Source: Georgenia daeguensis
Lineage (GTDB): Bacteria; Actinomycetota; Actinomycetes; Actinomycetales; Actinomycetaceae
Reading direction: 5' to 3'
DNA length: 64,000 bases
Assembly: GCF_039537705.1 (NCBI RefSeq)
Contig: NZ_BAABBA010000003.1
Span: forward strand, 186,001 to 250,000
Under the pieces are notes generated by a model. That model was not told the DNA's origin and did no database searches. It saw nothing but the letters and a program-made list of their open reading frames with translations. Shown piece by piece: positions 1-13,323 of the stretch; position 1 is the stretch's first letter; the number at the start of each line of letters is the position of its first letter. The position numbers and the translations under genes were made by a program.

Positions 1-30
1 GGGGAAGTCCGACCTGAAGGGAAGTGCGCC

Positions 31-842
31 GTGACCGTGCTCGAAGACATCGTCGCCGGGGTCCGCGAGGACCTCGCCGAGCGGGAGGCGCAGCGACCGC
101 TCGACGTCCTCAAGGAGCTGGCCCAGCGCCGGCCGAGCGCCAAGGACGGCGTCGCCGCCCTGCGCGGCGGGAGCGGGGCCGTCACCATCATCTCCGAGGT
201 GAAGCGCTCCAGCCCGTCGAAGGGCGCGCTGGCGACCATCGCCGACCCGGCCGGCCTGGCCGCCGAGTACGAGGCCGGCGGGGCCGCCGTCGTCTCCGTC
301 CTCACCGAGCAGCGCCGTTTCGGCGGCTCGCTCGCGGACCTGGACGCGGTGCGCGCCGCCGTCGAGATCCCGGTCCTGCGCAAGGACTTCATCGTCACGC
401 CGTACCAGGTCTGGGAGGCGCGGGCGCACGGCGCCGACCTCGTCCTGCTCATCGTCGCCGCGCTCGAGCAGACCGTGCTGACGTCACTGGTCGAGCGGGT
501 CCACTCGCTCGGCATGACCGCGCTCGTCGAGGCGCACGACCGCGAGGAGGCCCGCCGGGCGGTCGACGCCGGCGCGCGGGTGGTGGGCATCAACGCCCGT
601 AACCTCCACGACCTGCAGGTCGACCGGTCGGTGTTCGCCAAGGTCGTCGACGTCGTGCCCGACAGCATCGTGCGCGTGGCCGAGTCCGGCGTGCGCGGGC
701 CCCACGACGTGCTCGACTACGCCCGCTCCGGCGCCGACGCGGTGCTCGTGGGGGAGGCGCTGGTCACCGGCGGCAACCCGCGCGCCGCCGTCGCGGACAT
801 GGTGGCCGCCGGCTCGCACCCCTCCCTGCGGGCGGTGCGCAA

Positions 843-846
<4 letters not shown>
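31..846 (+). CDS. trpC: Indole-3-glycerol-phosphate synthase
   Basis: Cytoplasmic TIM-barrel enzyme that closes CdRP to indole-3-glycerol phosphate in tryptophan synthesis. The 271-aa product has the family's active-site set: SEVKRSSPS at residues 55-63 (E56, K58), LRKDF with K118, E167, the INARN loop (N188) and AESG (E218, S219). Length is normal for a monofunctional TrpC. The GTG start is chosen because GAAGGGAAG at 16-24 is a good ribosome site. Its stop overlaps the trpB start as GTGA, so the two are translationally coupled. Any upstream trp genes or leader lie outside the window. Confidence 0.97.
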
Positions 847-2182
<1,336 letters not shown>

Positions 2183-2186
<4 letters not shown>

Positions 2187-3031
2187 GCGAGACGACCACC
2201 AGCCGCACCACCGCGTCCAAGAGCGCGGCCGCCATCGACGCCGCGAAGGCGCGCGGGGGAGCAGCGCTCGTCGGCTACCTGCCGGTCGGCTTCCCGGACG
2301 TGGCCACGTCGGTGCGGGCGGCGAAGACGCTCGTCTCGGCCGGTGCCGAGGTGATCGAGCTCGGCTTCCCCTACTCGGACCCGGGCATGGACGGCGAGGT
2401 CATCCAGCGTGCGACCCAGGCCGCGCTCGACGGCGGCACGCGGACCGCCGACGTGCTGCGCGCGGTCGAGCAGGTCGCCCAGACCGGCGCCGCCGTGCTG
2501 GTCATGACCTACTGGAACCCCGTGTACCACTACGGCGTCGACCGCTTCGCCCGCGACCTCGCCTCCGCGGGCGGCGCCGGCCTGATCACGCCGGACCTGA
2601 TCCCGGACGAGGCCGCCGAGTGGATCGCCGCCTCGGACGCGCACGACCTGGACCGGGTCTTCCTCGTGGCGCCGAGCTCGACCGACGCGCGGCTGCGCAT
2701 GACCTCCGAGGCGTGCCGCGGCTTCGTCTACGCCGCCTCGACCATGGGCGTGACCGGCGCGCGGACGAGCGTGGACACCCACGCGCGCGGACTGGTGGAG
2801 CGCACCCGGGCGGCCGGAGCCGAGCGGGTCTGCGTCGGTCTGGGCGTCTCCACCGGCGCGCAGGCCGCGGAGATCGCCGAGTACGCCGACGGCGTCATCG
2901 TCGGATCGGCGTTCGTGCGCACCCTTGCGCGCGAGGACGGCGACGTCGAGGCCGGGCTCCGCGATCTGGCCGCACTGGGCGAGCAGCTCGCCGCCGGCGC
3001 GCACGGGGCACTGCCCGACCGCTCGGCCTGA
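2183..3031 (+). CDS. trpA: Tryptophan synthase alpha chain
   Basis: Cleaves indole-3-glycerol phosphate to indole and glyceraldehyde 3-phosphate and channels indole to TrpB. The 282-aa TIM barrel carries the two catalytic acids E59 (in IELGFPYSDP) and D70 (in PGMDG), and the phosphate-binding loops GLGVS and VIVGSAF near the end. The GTG start at 2183 overlaps the trpB stop. The first 13 residues (SETTTSRTT...) are low-complexity and precede the conserved region. It ends the trpCBA run; 114 nt then separate it from lgt, which has its own promoter. Confidence 0.97.
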
Positions 3032-3133
3032 CCTCCGGTCCGGGCGACCTGGCGTCGGTCCGACCTCCCGTCCGGCGCGACGCCCCGTCGGCCTGACCGG
3101 TGGTCGGCTGTCCGGCCCGCGGTCCGCGGCCGT

Positions 3134-3139
3134 TACCCT
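3134..3139 (+). promoter_or_regulatory. -10 box for leaderless lgt mRNA
   Basis: TACCCT at 3134-3139 is followed by 6 nt and then the GTG start of lgt, so transcription should begin at or next to the start codon. No Shine-Dalgarno site is present. No good -35 box was found. Confidence 0.6.
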
Positions 3140-3145
3140 TCGAGG

Positions 3146-4165
3146 GTGTTCCTGAGTCCGCTCGCCTCCATCCCCAGCCCGTCGCAGGCCGAGTGGCATC
3201 TCGGGCCCCTGCCGATCCGCGCCTACGCGCTCGCCATCCTGCTGGGCATCTTCGCCGCCTGGTGGATCCTCGACCGGCGCTACACCGCCAAGGGTGGGCC
3301 GAAGGACGCCGCGCTCGACGTCGCGTTCTGGATGGTGCCGTTCGGCATCGTCGGTGCGCGGATCTACCACGTCATCTCCTCGCCCGACGCCTACTTCGGC
3401 CCGGACGGCGACCCGGTCCGGGCCCTCTACATCTGGCAGGGCGGCCTCGGTATCTGGGGAGCCGTCGCGCTGGGCGCCGTCGGCGCCTGGATCGGGCTGC
3501 GCCGCAGGGGGCTGCGCATGGCGCCGTTCGCCGACGCGCTCGCGCCCGGCCTGCTGGTGGCCCAGGCGATCGGGCGGCTCGGCAACTACTTCAACCAGGA
3601 GCTCTACGGCGCGCCCACCACGCTGCCCTGGGGCTTGGAGATCGACGACGCACACCTCGTGGGTGGGTACGAGCCGGGCACGCTGTTCCACCCGACGTTC
3701 CTCTACGAGATGCTCTGGAACCTCGGGGCGGCCGCGGTGCTGATCTGGGCCCAGCGCAGGTTCGGGCTGCGCCACGGGCGGGTGTTCTGGCTCTACGTCA
3801 TGCTCTACACCGCGGGCCGGGTGTGGATCGAGTACCTGCGCATCGACGACGCCGAGCTCGTCCTCGGGCTGCGGCTGAACGTGTGGACCTCGATCCTGAT
3901 CTTCCTGGTCGCGCTCGTCGCCTTCGTCGTCATCGGTCGACGCACCCGCGGCGTGCCCGAGACCATCTGGCTGCCCGGCCGGGAGCCGGCCGAGGGTGAG
4001 GGGGACACCCGGGACGAGGACGCGGCAGAGGCCGACGGCGGCAAGCCCGACGACGCCGCGGAGCCCGAGCCCGGGGCGTCGGCACACCGGGACGGACCGG
4101 CGGCCGCTGACCCGGAGGACGAGACGTCACCGGCGGACCCGCAGGGCAGAGACCGCATCTCCTGA
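3146..4165 (+). CDS. lgt: Prolipoprotein diacylglyceryl transferase
   Basis: Inner-membrane enzyme that transfers diacylglycerol from phosphatidylglycerol to the lipobox cysteine of prelipoproteins. The 339-aa product has about seven hydrophobic segments and the Lgt signature GRLGNYFNQELYG at 143-155, including the essential arginine and asparagine. The position equivalent to E. coli H103 is tryptophan (GGLGIWGA), which is usual in actinobacteria. After residue 270 there is a hydrophilic acidic tail of about 70 residues. The GTG start is leaderless. The next gene, on the opposite strand and 11 nt away, encodes a lipoprotein, a natural Lgt substrate. Confidence 0.96.
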   Translation: MFLSPLASIPSPSQAEWHLGPLPIRAYALAILLGIFAAWWILDRRYTAKGGPKDAALDVAFWMVPFGIVGARIYHVISSPDAYFGPDGDPVRALYIWQGGLGIWGAVALGAVGAWIGLRRRGLRMAPFADALAPGLLVAQAIGRLGNYFNQELYGAPTTLPWGLEIDDAHLVGGYEPGTLFHPTFLYEMLWNLGAAAVLIWAQRRFGLRHGRVFWLYVMLYTAGRVWIEYLRIDDAELVLGLRLNVWTSILIFLVALVAFVVIGRRTRGVPETIWLPGREPAEGEGDTRDEDAAEADGGKPDDAAEPEPGASAHRDGPAAADPEDETSPADPQGRDRIS

Positions 4166-4176
4166 GCCGCGCAGGG

Positions 4177-5283
4177 TCACGACCTGCCGACGTGGAGCGT
4201 CACCTGGTCGCTCGCGACCCCACCGGCGGAGTCTCGGGCGGTGGCGGTGATCGTGTGCGTGCCCTCGCTGAGGTGGTCGGCCCGCTGGAGCAGCTGGGCC
4301 CCCGTGCCGAGGGATCCGTCGACGTCGGAGGACCACTCGACGGGACTGCCGTCGCTGCTGCCGTCCTCCGGGTCGGCCACCGTCGCGCTGAGCACCACCG
4401 TCTGGTCCCCGGTGGCCCGCTGCCCGTCGGCCGGGGACGAGATCACGACCGTCGGGGGGTTGTTCGGCAGCGCGGACAGCGGTGAGGTCGCGAACGCGCT
4501 GCGGAGACCGTCGCTGACCACCACCCGGACGAGCAGGTCCGTCCCGCCGGGCAGCGTCCACCGGGGCACCGGGACAGCCGTGTCGGTGATGTCCGCCGCG
4601 ACGGCGTCCCACGAGGCTCCGCGGTCGGCGCTGACGAGGACCCAGTGGGTCAGCGGGTCCCCATCGGGGTCCGACGACGTCCACGTCACCTCCAGCGAAC
4701 CGGCGTCACCGTCCGACGCGGCCGGGGCACCGACCACGGGCGCCGAGGGGGAGAGCCGGCGGGTGGCCAGGACCGTGCCCCTCGCCTCGAGCCGGACCTC
4801 GGCCACGGAGCTGAGGTCGGCCGGTACGACGACGAGGAACGACGCCTCGGGCGCGCCGGCGGTCGCTCCCTCGGCGGGCTCCTCGGACGAGCTCTCGGGT
4901 GTGAAGCGGGTGGCGTGGACGACGGCGCCGGTGCTGCTCACCAGGACGATCGCGTGCGTGCCGGAGGGGTCGTCGGCGTCCGGCGCGAGGTCGACGGCGA
5001 GTGCCGGCGCGAGCTCCACCCGACCTCCGTCCGGGCCGCCGATGGTCCCGCGAAGGGCCAGCCCGGCCGGCTGCCCCGTGCTGCTTCCCCGTGCGGCCGG
5101 GGAACTCGTGGCGGGCGGCGTCGATGTGCCCTGCGGCTGTTCCGGGCGGGGCCGCTCCGTCCCTCCGACGACCGGCGACGGTCCGGCGGCTTCGCCGGTG
5201 GGCCCGCACGCGGCCAGGGCGGTGCCGACCACGAGGAGGCCGACCGTCGCCGCCGCGGGCCTGCGAAGCGCTCCACGTCTCAT
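4177..5283 (-). CDS. Secreted lipoprotein with Ig/fibronectin-like domains
   Basis: Function unknown. With the ATG at 5283 the 368-aa product starts MRRGALRR, followed by a hydrophobic stretch and the lipobox LAAC (C26), so it should be exported and lipidated. A Ser/Pro/Gly-rich linker follows. Near residues 200-290 is a domain with DPDGDPLTHWVLVSADRGASW, resembling cadherin/fibronectin-like repeats. After PNNPPTVVISSPADG comes a second bacterial Ig-like domain with a DPEDG motif. No enzymatic motif was seen. A longer reading with the start at 5406 is possible, but its first 41 residues would bury the signal peptide. It converges on lgt with 11 nt between the stops. Confidence 0.85.
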   Translation of the reverse strand: MRRGALRRPAAATVGLLVVGTALAACGPTGEAAGPSPVVGGTERPRPEQPQGTSTPPATSSPAARGSSTGQPAGLALRGTIGGPDGGRVELAPALAVDLAPDADDPSGTHAIVLVSSTGAVVHATRFTPESSSEEPAEGATAGAPEASFLVVVPADLSSVAEVRLEARGTVLATRRLSPSAPVVGAPAASDGDAGSLEVTWTSSDPDGDPLTHWVLVSADRGASWDAVAADITDTAVPVPRWTLPGGTDLLVRVVVSDGLRSAFATSPLSALPNNPPTVVISSPADGQRATGDQTVVLSATVADPEDGSSDGSPVEWSSDVDGSLGTGAQLLQRADHLSEGTHTITATARDSAGGVASDQVTLHVGRS

Positions 5284-5442
5284 CTCGCCCCAGCTTCCGC
5301 CGTCCGAGCACGTCCGTCCGCAACGTAGCGGGCCGCGGGGGGCTGCGGGCCGGTTTCGGCCGGGAACCGTACGGTCCGGCGACGAGCGGCAAGGCCCTGC
5401 CCGCACGGCGCGCCCGGAGCAATTTCGTCGGGCCGGGAGACC

Positions 5443-5554
5443 TTGACACGGGCCGTTCTGCCGCCGTTTTCTTGGTGTCTGGCCATGGGCTCGTCACCCG
5501 AGTGTCAAGAATGTGGACACTTCGTGTCACCGGGTCGTCATCTGAGAGTAATAT
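5443..5554 (+). promoter_or_regulatory. gltBD promoter with clustered GTGTC/GACAC words
   Basis: The 363-nt gap 5284-5646 holds this control region and no gene. A strong -10 box TAATAT lies at 5549-5554, with no consensus -35. Five copies of GTGTC or its complement lie just upstream: GACAC 5445-5449, GTGTC 5475-5479, GTGTC 5502-5506, GACAC 5516-5520, GTGTC 5524-5528. The last two form a perfect inverted repeat GACAC-TTC-GTGTC at the -35 position. This looks like a regulator-binding array. The predicted leader to gltB is about 85 nt. Confidence 0.5.
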
Positions 5555-5646
5555 CGCGCCGCCAACGGGACGACGACGACCCACCACATCAGCACGACGA
5601 TGCGGAGCCCGTCCCCGGAGCGCTCCGCAGTGAGGACAGCACGCGG

Positions 5647-8600
5647 ATGGAGTCACCCCAGGTCTCAGGACCCTTCCCCGCGCGCCCACGCGCGGGTCTG
5701 TACGCACCCGACCGTGAGCACGATGCCTGCGGTGTCGCCTTCGTCGCCACCCTGCGCGGCACTCCCGGGCGCGACATCGTCGACGCCGGCCTGACGGCGC
5801 TGCTCAACCTCGACCACCGCGGCGCCGTCGGCGCGGAGGAGAACACCGGCGACGGCGCCGGCCTCCTCACGCAGGTGCCCGACGCGTTCCTGCGGGAGGT
5901 CGCAGGCTTCGCGCTGCCGCCGGCCGGCCGCTACGCCGTCGGCCTCGTCTTCCTGCCCGGGCCGGACGAGGAGGACGCCGGCCGGGACGCCGCCGTCGCC
6001 CGCATCGAGGAGATCGCCGCGGAGGAGCACCTGACCGTCCTCGGCTGGCGCGACGTCCCGACCGACCCGTCGATGATCGGGCCCAGCGCGCTGGAGTCCA
6101 TGCCCACCTTCCGCCAGGTGTTCGTCTCGGCCGCCGACGGCGCGGCGGCCGGGCTGGCGCTGGACCGGCTCACCTACCGGCTGCGCAAGCGTGCCGAGCA
6201 CGAGACGGGCATCTACATCGCGTCGCTCTCCTCGCGCACCCTGGTCTACAAGGGCATGCTGACGACGACGCAGCTGCAGCCGTTCTTCCCCGACCTGTCC
6301 GACCCGCGGTTCGCCTCCGAGATCGCCCTGGTGCACTCGCGCTTCTCGACGAACACCTTCCCGTCCTGGCCGCTGGCCCAGCCGTTCCGGCTGGTCGCCC
6401 ACAACGGCGAGATCAACACGGTGCGCGGCAACCGCAACTGGATGTCGGCGCGGGAGGGCATGCTCGCCTCCGAGGTGCTCGGCGACCTCGAGGAGCTGCT
6501 GCCGGTGTGCACGCCGGGCGGCTCGGACTCCGCCACCTTCGACGAGGTCCTCGAGCTCCTCCACCTCGCGGGCCGGTCCCTGCCGCACGCGGTGCTGATG
6601 ATGATCCCGGAGGCGTGGGAGAACCACACCTCCATGGACCCCGGGCTCCGGGCGTTCTACGAGTACTCCTCGACGATCATGGAGCCCTGGGACGGCCCCG
6701 CCGCCATGACGTTCACCGACGGCCGCCTCATCGGCGCCGTCATGGACCGCAACGGCCTGCGCCCCGGTCGCTTCTGGGTCACCGACGACGGCCTGGTGGT
6801 CCTCGCCTCCGAGTCCGGCGTGCTCGACCTCGACCCCGCACGCGTCGTGCGCAAGGGCCGCCTCGAGCCCGGCCGGATGTTCCTGGTCGACACCCACACG
6901 GGCCGCATCGTCGAGGACGAGGAGATCAAGCGCGGGCTCGCCGAGGCCAACCCGTACCAGCAGTGGCTCGACGAGGGCCTCGTGCGCCTCGAGGACCTCC
7001 CCGACCGCGACCACGTGGACCACTCGCACCTCTCGGTGGTGCGCCGCCAGCAGACGTTCGGCTACACCGAGGAGGAGCTGCGCCTGCTGCTCGCCCCGAT
7101 GGCGGCGAGCGGCGCCGAGGCGATCGGCTCGATGGGCACGGACACCCCGCTGGCCGTGCTGTCCGCGCGCCCGCGGCTGCTGTTCGACTACTTCACCCAG
7201 CTCTTCGCCCAGGTGACCAACCCGCCGCTGGACTCCATCCGCGAGGAGCTCGTCACCTCGCTGGCCGGCGCCATCGGGCCCGAGCCCAACATGCTCGCCG
7301 ACTCCCCGAGCCACGCCCGCAAGGTGGTCGTGCCGTTCCCGACGATCGACAACGACCAGCTCGTCAAGATCAAGAAGATCGGTCGCACACCGCGGCAGGG
7401 CAAGGGCTTCTCGGCGGTCACGATCGAGGGTCTGTACCGCGTCTCCGGCGGGGGAGCGGCCCTGCAGGCCCGCCTGGAGGAGATCTTCGACGAGGTCGAC
7501 AACGCCATCGACGCGGGCGCCAGCTTCATCGTCCTCTCCGACCGAGAGTCGACGGCGGAGCTCGCCCCGATCCCGTCGCTGCTGCTCACGTCGGCCGTCC
7601 ACCACCACACGCTGCGCCGGCGCACCCGCACGAAGATCTCCCTGATCGTCGAGGCGGGCGACGTGCGCGAGGTGCACCACGTGGCGCTGCTCGTCGGCTA
7701 CGGGGCGGCCTGCGTCAACCCGTACCTGGCCATGGAGTCCGTCGAGCACCTGGTGCGCGAGGGCATCGTCACCGGCGTCACGCCCGAGCAGGCCGTGAAG
7801 AACGTGATCAAGGCGCTCGGCAAGGGCGTGCTGAAGGTGATGTCCAAGATGGGCATCTCCACGGTCATGTCGTACCGCGGCGCCCAGGTCTTCGAGGCCA
7901 TCGGCCTGTCCGAGGACCTCGTCGAGGAGTACTTCACCGGCACGCCCACCCCGCTCGGCGGGGTCGGTCTCGACGTCATCGCGGCCGAGGTCGCCGCCCG
8001 GCACGCCACCGCCTACCCGCCGTCGGGCATCTCGCCCGCGCACCGCACGCTGCGCATGGGCGGGGAGTACCAGTGGCGCCGCGAGGGCGAGCCGCACCTG
8101 TTCGACCCCGAGACGATCTTCCGGCTCCAGCACTCCACCCGGACCCGCCGCTACGACATCTTCCGCAAGTACACCCACGGGGTGGACGAGCAGTCGCGGA
8201 GGCTCATGACCCTGCGCGGGCTCATGAAGCTGCGGACCGGCGTGCGGGAGCCGATCAGCGTCGACGAGGTCGAACCGGTCAGCGAGATCGTCAAGCGGTT
8301 CTCCACCGGCGCGATGAGCTACGGCTCCATCTCCGCCGAGGCCCACGAGACCCTCGCGATCGCGATGAACATGCTCGGCGCGAAGTCCAACACCGGCGAG
8401 GGCGGGGAGGACACCGACCGCCTGCACGACCCGCGCCGCCGTTCGGCCATCAAGCAGGTGGCCTCCGGCCGGTTCGGCGTCACCGCCGACTACCTCACCA
8501 ACGCCGAGGACATCCAGATCAAGGTGGCCCAGGGCGCCAAGCCCGGCGAGGGCGGCCAGCTGCCGGCGCACAAGGTCTACCCGTGGGTGGCCAAGACCCG

Positions 8601-10216
8601 GCACTCCACCCCCGGCGTGGGGCTCATCTCCCCGCCGCCGCACCACGACATCTACTCCATCGAGGACCTCGCCCAGCTCATCCACGACCTGAAGAACTCC
8701 AACCCGGCGGCGCGCATCCACGTCAAGCTGGTCTCGGAGATCGGGGTGGGGACCGTGGCGGCCGGGGTGGCCAAGGCGCACGCCGACGTCGTCCTCGTCT
8801 CGGGGCACGACGGCGGGACCGGCGCGTCCCCGCTGACGTCCCTCAAGCACGCGGGCGGCCCGTGGGAGATCGGCCTGGCCGAGACCCAGCAGACCCTCGT
8901 GCTCAACGACCTGCGGGACCGGATCGTCGTCCAGACCGACGGCCAGCTCAAGACCGGCCGCGACGTGGTCGTGGCCGCCCTGCTGGGCGCGGAGGAGTTC
9001 GGCTTCTCCACCGCCCCGCTGGTGGTCGAGGGCTGCATCATGATGCGGGTGTGCCACCTGGACACCTGCCCGGTGGGCGTGGCCACCCAGAACCCGGAGC
9101 TGCGCGCCCGCTTCACCGGCAAGGCGGAGCACGTGGTCAACTTCTTCGAGTTCATCGCCCAGGAGGTGCGCGAGTACCTCGCCTCCCTCGGGCTGCGCTC
9201 GCTGGAGGAGGCGGTCGGTCAGGTCGACCTGCTCGACACCACCGAGGCGGTCGACCACTGGAAGGCCTCCGGGCTGGACCTCGCCCCGCTGCTGGTCAAG
9301 GTGGAGCCGAAGGAGGGCTCCTCGCTGCGGCAGGCGCGCAGCCAGGACCATGGCCTGGAGAAGGCCCTGGACAACGAGCTGATCGCCCGCAGCGCCCCGG
9401 CACTGGAGCGCGGCGAGCCCGTGCGGCTCGAGCTGGGCGTGCGCAACGTCAACCGCACGGTCGGCACGATGCTCGGCCACGAGGTGACCAAGCGCCACGG
9501 CGGCGAGGGCCTGCCCGACGGGACGATCGACATCACGCTGACCGGGTCCGCCGGGCAGTCCTTCGGGGCCGTCCTGCCCCGCGGCATCACCCTGCGGCTG
9601 GTCGGCGACGCCAACGACTACGTGGGCAAGTCGCTCTCCGGCGGGCGCATCGTCGTCCGCCCGGACGCGCGCTCGGTCTTCGCCGCGGAGCAGAACGTCA
9701 TCGCGGGCAACGTGGTCGGCTACGGCGCCACGTCCGGGGAGATCTTCCTGCGGGGCCGGGCCGGCGAGCGCTTCGGCGTCCGCAACTCCGGCGCCACGCT
9801 CGTCGTCGAGGGCGTCGGCGACCACGCCGCCGAGTACATGACCGGCGGGACCCTCCTGGTCCTGGGCGGCACCGGGCGCAACCTCGGTGCCGGCATGTCC
9901 GGCGGCACCGCCTACGTGCTCGACCTGGACACCGCCAAGGTCAACGCCCCCGCGGTGGCCGACGGCGACCTCATCCTGGGCGCCCTCGACCCCGAGGACG
10001 TCTCGATCGTCGCCGACCTGCTCCGGCGCCACGCCGAGCTGACCGGCTCCCCGGTGGCCGCCGAGCTGCTGGCCGAGCCCGACGCCCTCCCCGCGCGGAT
10101 CACCAAGGTGCTCCCGCGCCAGTACGCCGCCGTCTCCGCCGCCCTCGTCAAGGCGGCCGAGGACGGCCTCGACCCGGCCTCGCCCGACGTGTGGGCCACG
10201 ATCATGGAGGCCACCC

Positions 10217-10224
<8 letters not shown>
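5647..10224 (+). CDS. gltB: Glutamate synthase (NADPH) large subunit
   Basis: Transfers the amide of glutamine to 2-oxoglutarate, making two glutamates, together with GltD. The 1525-aa product starts with a short propeptide ending before C28 (HDACGV), the N-terminal nucleophile of the class II amidotransferase. The central domain, the FMN-binding synthase domain and the C-terminal GXGXG beta-helix follow. The 3Fe-4S ligands C1130, C1136 and C1141 sit in CIMMRVCHLDTCPVG. The ATG at 5647 is preferred because GAGGA lies at 5632-5636 and C28 then sits after a normal-length propeptide; an upstream TTG at 5443 lies in the promoter. The stop overlaps gltD by 8 nt. Confidence 0.98.
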
Positions 10225-11701
<1,477 letters not shown>

Positions 11702-11715
11702 CGCGGCCGGTCCCT

Positions 11716-11759
11716 GCGGCGGCCCGGAGCTCCCCGGCACGGGAGCTCCGGGCCGCCGC
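11716..11759 (+). terminator. Hairpin terminator after gltBD
   Basis: Perfect 19-bp stem GCGGCGGCCCGGAGCTCCC with its complement and a 6-nt loop, starting 15 nt after the gltD stop. There is no U-tract, as is common for actinobacterial terminators. Confidence 0.8.
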
Positions 11760-11854
11760 ACGTGCGTCCGGGGGCGTGCGTCCGGGCCCCGGTGTGGGCG
11801 AGACAACAGGTGGCACCCGGGACCTGCGGGGGGTGCGCCGTCACCGCCAGGCCC

Positions 11855-11860
11855 TAGGCT
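11855..11860 (+). promoter_or_regulatory. -10 box for leaderless pyk mRNA
   Basis: TAGGCT at 11855-11860, then 7 nt, then the pyk ATG at 11868. No Shine-Dalgarno site is present. Confidence 0.6.
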
Positions 11861-11867
11861 GGGGCCC

Positions 11868-13301
11868 ATGCGTAGAGCGAAGATCGTGTGCACGATTGGC
11901 CCAGCCACAGCCTCCGCCGAGAAGGTCCAGGAACTCGTCGACGCCGGTATGGACGTCGCCCGGATCAACCGGTCCCACGGCTCCGTCGAGGAGCACAAGG
12001 CGGTGTACGACAACGTCCGCGCCGCGGCGCAGGCCTCGGGCCGCGCCGTCGCCGTGCTCGTGGACCTCCAGGGTCCGAAGATCCGGCTGGGCAACTTCGC
12101 CAACGGCCAGGAGAACCTCCGCGAGGGGGACACCTTCACCATCACCACCGAGGACGTGCCCGGCACCGCCGAGCTCGCCTCCACCACCTACCAGGGACTG
12201 CCCGGCGACTGCTCGCCCGGCGACCGCATCCTCATCGACGACGGCAAGGTCGCGGTCCGCGTGCTGGAGGTCGACGGCCCGCGCGTGATCACCCGCGTCG
12301 AGGTCCCCGGCCCCGTCTCCAACCACAAGGGCCTCAACCTCCCCGGCGTCGCCGTCTCCGTACCCGCGCTGTCCGACAAGGACAAGGAGGACCTGCGCTG
12401 GGGCCTCGAGGTGGGCGCCGACCTCATCGCTCTCAGCTTCGTCCGCTCCGCCTCGGACATCGACGACGTGCACGCGATCATGGACGAGGTCGGCCGCCGC
12501 GTGCCGGTCGTCGCCAAGGTCGAGAAGCCGCAGGCCGTGGAGAACCTCGTCGAGATCGTCGACGCCTTCGACGCCATCATGGTCGCCCGCGGCGACCTCG
12601 GCGTGGAGCTGCCGCTCGAGCAGGTCCCGCTGGTGCAGAAGCGCGCCATCGAGCTCGCCCGCCGCAGCGCCAAGCCGGTCATCGTGGCCACCCAGATGCT
12701 CGAGTCCATGGTGACCAACCCGCGCCCGACGCGGGCCGAGGCCTCCGACGTCGCCAACGCCATCCTCGACGGCGCCGACGCGGTCATGCTCTCCGGCGAG
12801 ACCTCCGTGGGCGACTTCCCGATCGAGACGGTGCGCACCATGGCCCGGATCGTGGAGAACACCGAGGAGAACGGAGGCGAGCGCATCGCCCCGCTTGGCT
12901 CCAGCCCGCACACCCGCGGTGGCGTCATCACCAAGGCCGCCGCCGAGATCGGCGAGATGCTCGAGGTCAAGTACCTCGTCACCTTCACCCAGTCCGGCGA
13001 CTCCGCCCGCCGCATGTCCCGCCTGCGCTCGCCCATCCCGCTGCTGGCCTTCACGCCGGACACGGACACCCGCAACCGGCTCGCCGTGAGCTGGGGCGTG
13101 CAGACCTACACGGTCCCCGCCGTCAGCCACACCGACGACATGGTCAACCAGGTCGACCAGATCCTGCAGACCACCGGTCTGGCCGACGAGGGCGACCGCG
13201 TCGTCATCGTCGCCGGCATGCCGCCCGGGCAGGTCGGGTCGACCAACTCGATCCGCGTGCACAAGATCGGCGAGACCTACACCAAGGCCCCCAAGGTCTG
13301 A
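11868..13301 (+). CDS. pyk: Pyruvate kinase
   Basis: Makes pyruvate and ATP from phosphoenolpyruvate, the last step of glycolysis. The 477-aa product opens with MRRAKIVCTIGPA and carries RINRSHG (potassium and nucleotide contacts), VDLQGPKIR, the catalytic-lysine region VAKVEKPQAVENL, the metal-binding VARGDLGVELP, and VIVATQMLESM. Length matches the family. The ATG at 11868 begins exactly at the conserved N-terminus and is leaderless; longer in-frame readings upstream run through the gltD terminator. In many Micrococcales pyk heads the pyk-pdtaR-polA-rpsA-coaE block seen here. Confidence 0.98.
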   Translation: MRRAKIVCTIGPATASAEKVQELVDAGMDVARINRSHGSVEEHKAVYDNVRAAAQASGRAVAVLVDLQGPKIRLGNFANGQENLREGDTFTITTEDVPGTAELASTTYQGLPGDCSPGDRILIDDGKVAVRVLEVDGPRVITRVEVPGPVSNHKGLNLPGVAVSVPALSDKDKEDLRWGLEVGADLIALSFVRSASDIDDVHAIMDEVGRRVPVVAKVEKPQAVENLVEIVDAFDAIMVARGDLGVELPLEQVPLVQKRAIELARRSAKPVIVATQMLESMVTNPRPTRAEASDVANAILDGADAVMLSGETSVGDFPIETVRTMARIVENTEENGGERIAPLGSSPHTRGGVITKAAAEIGEMLEVKYLVTFTQSGDSARRMSRLRSPIPLLAFTPDTDTRNRLAVSWGVQTYTVPAVSHTDDMVNQVDQILQTTGLADEGDRVVIVAGMPPGQVGSTNSIRVHKIGETYTKAPKV

Positions 13302-13323
13302 GCCGTGCACCTGGCCCCGCCCC

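Noticed and set aside
5443..5448. TTGACA as a consensus -35 for gltB
   Set aside because: No -10 hexamer lies 16-18 nt downstream, and the TAATAT box is about 100 nt away. The word is better explained as one of the GTGTC/GACAC copies.
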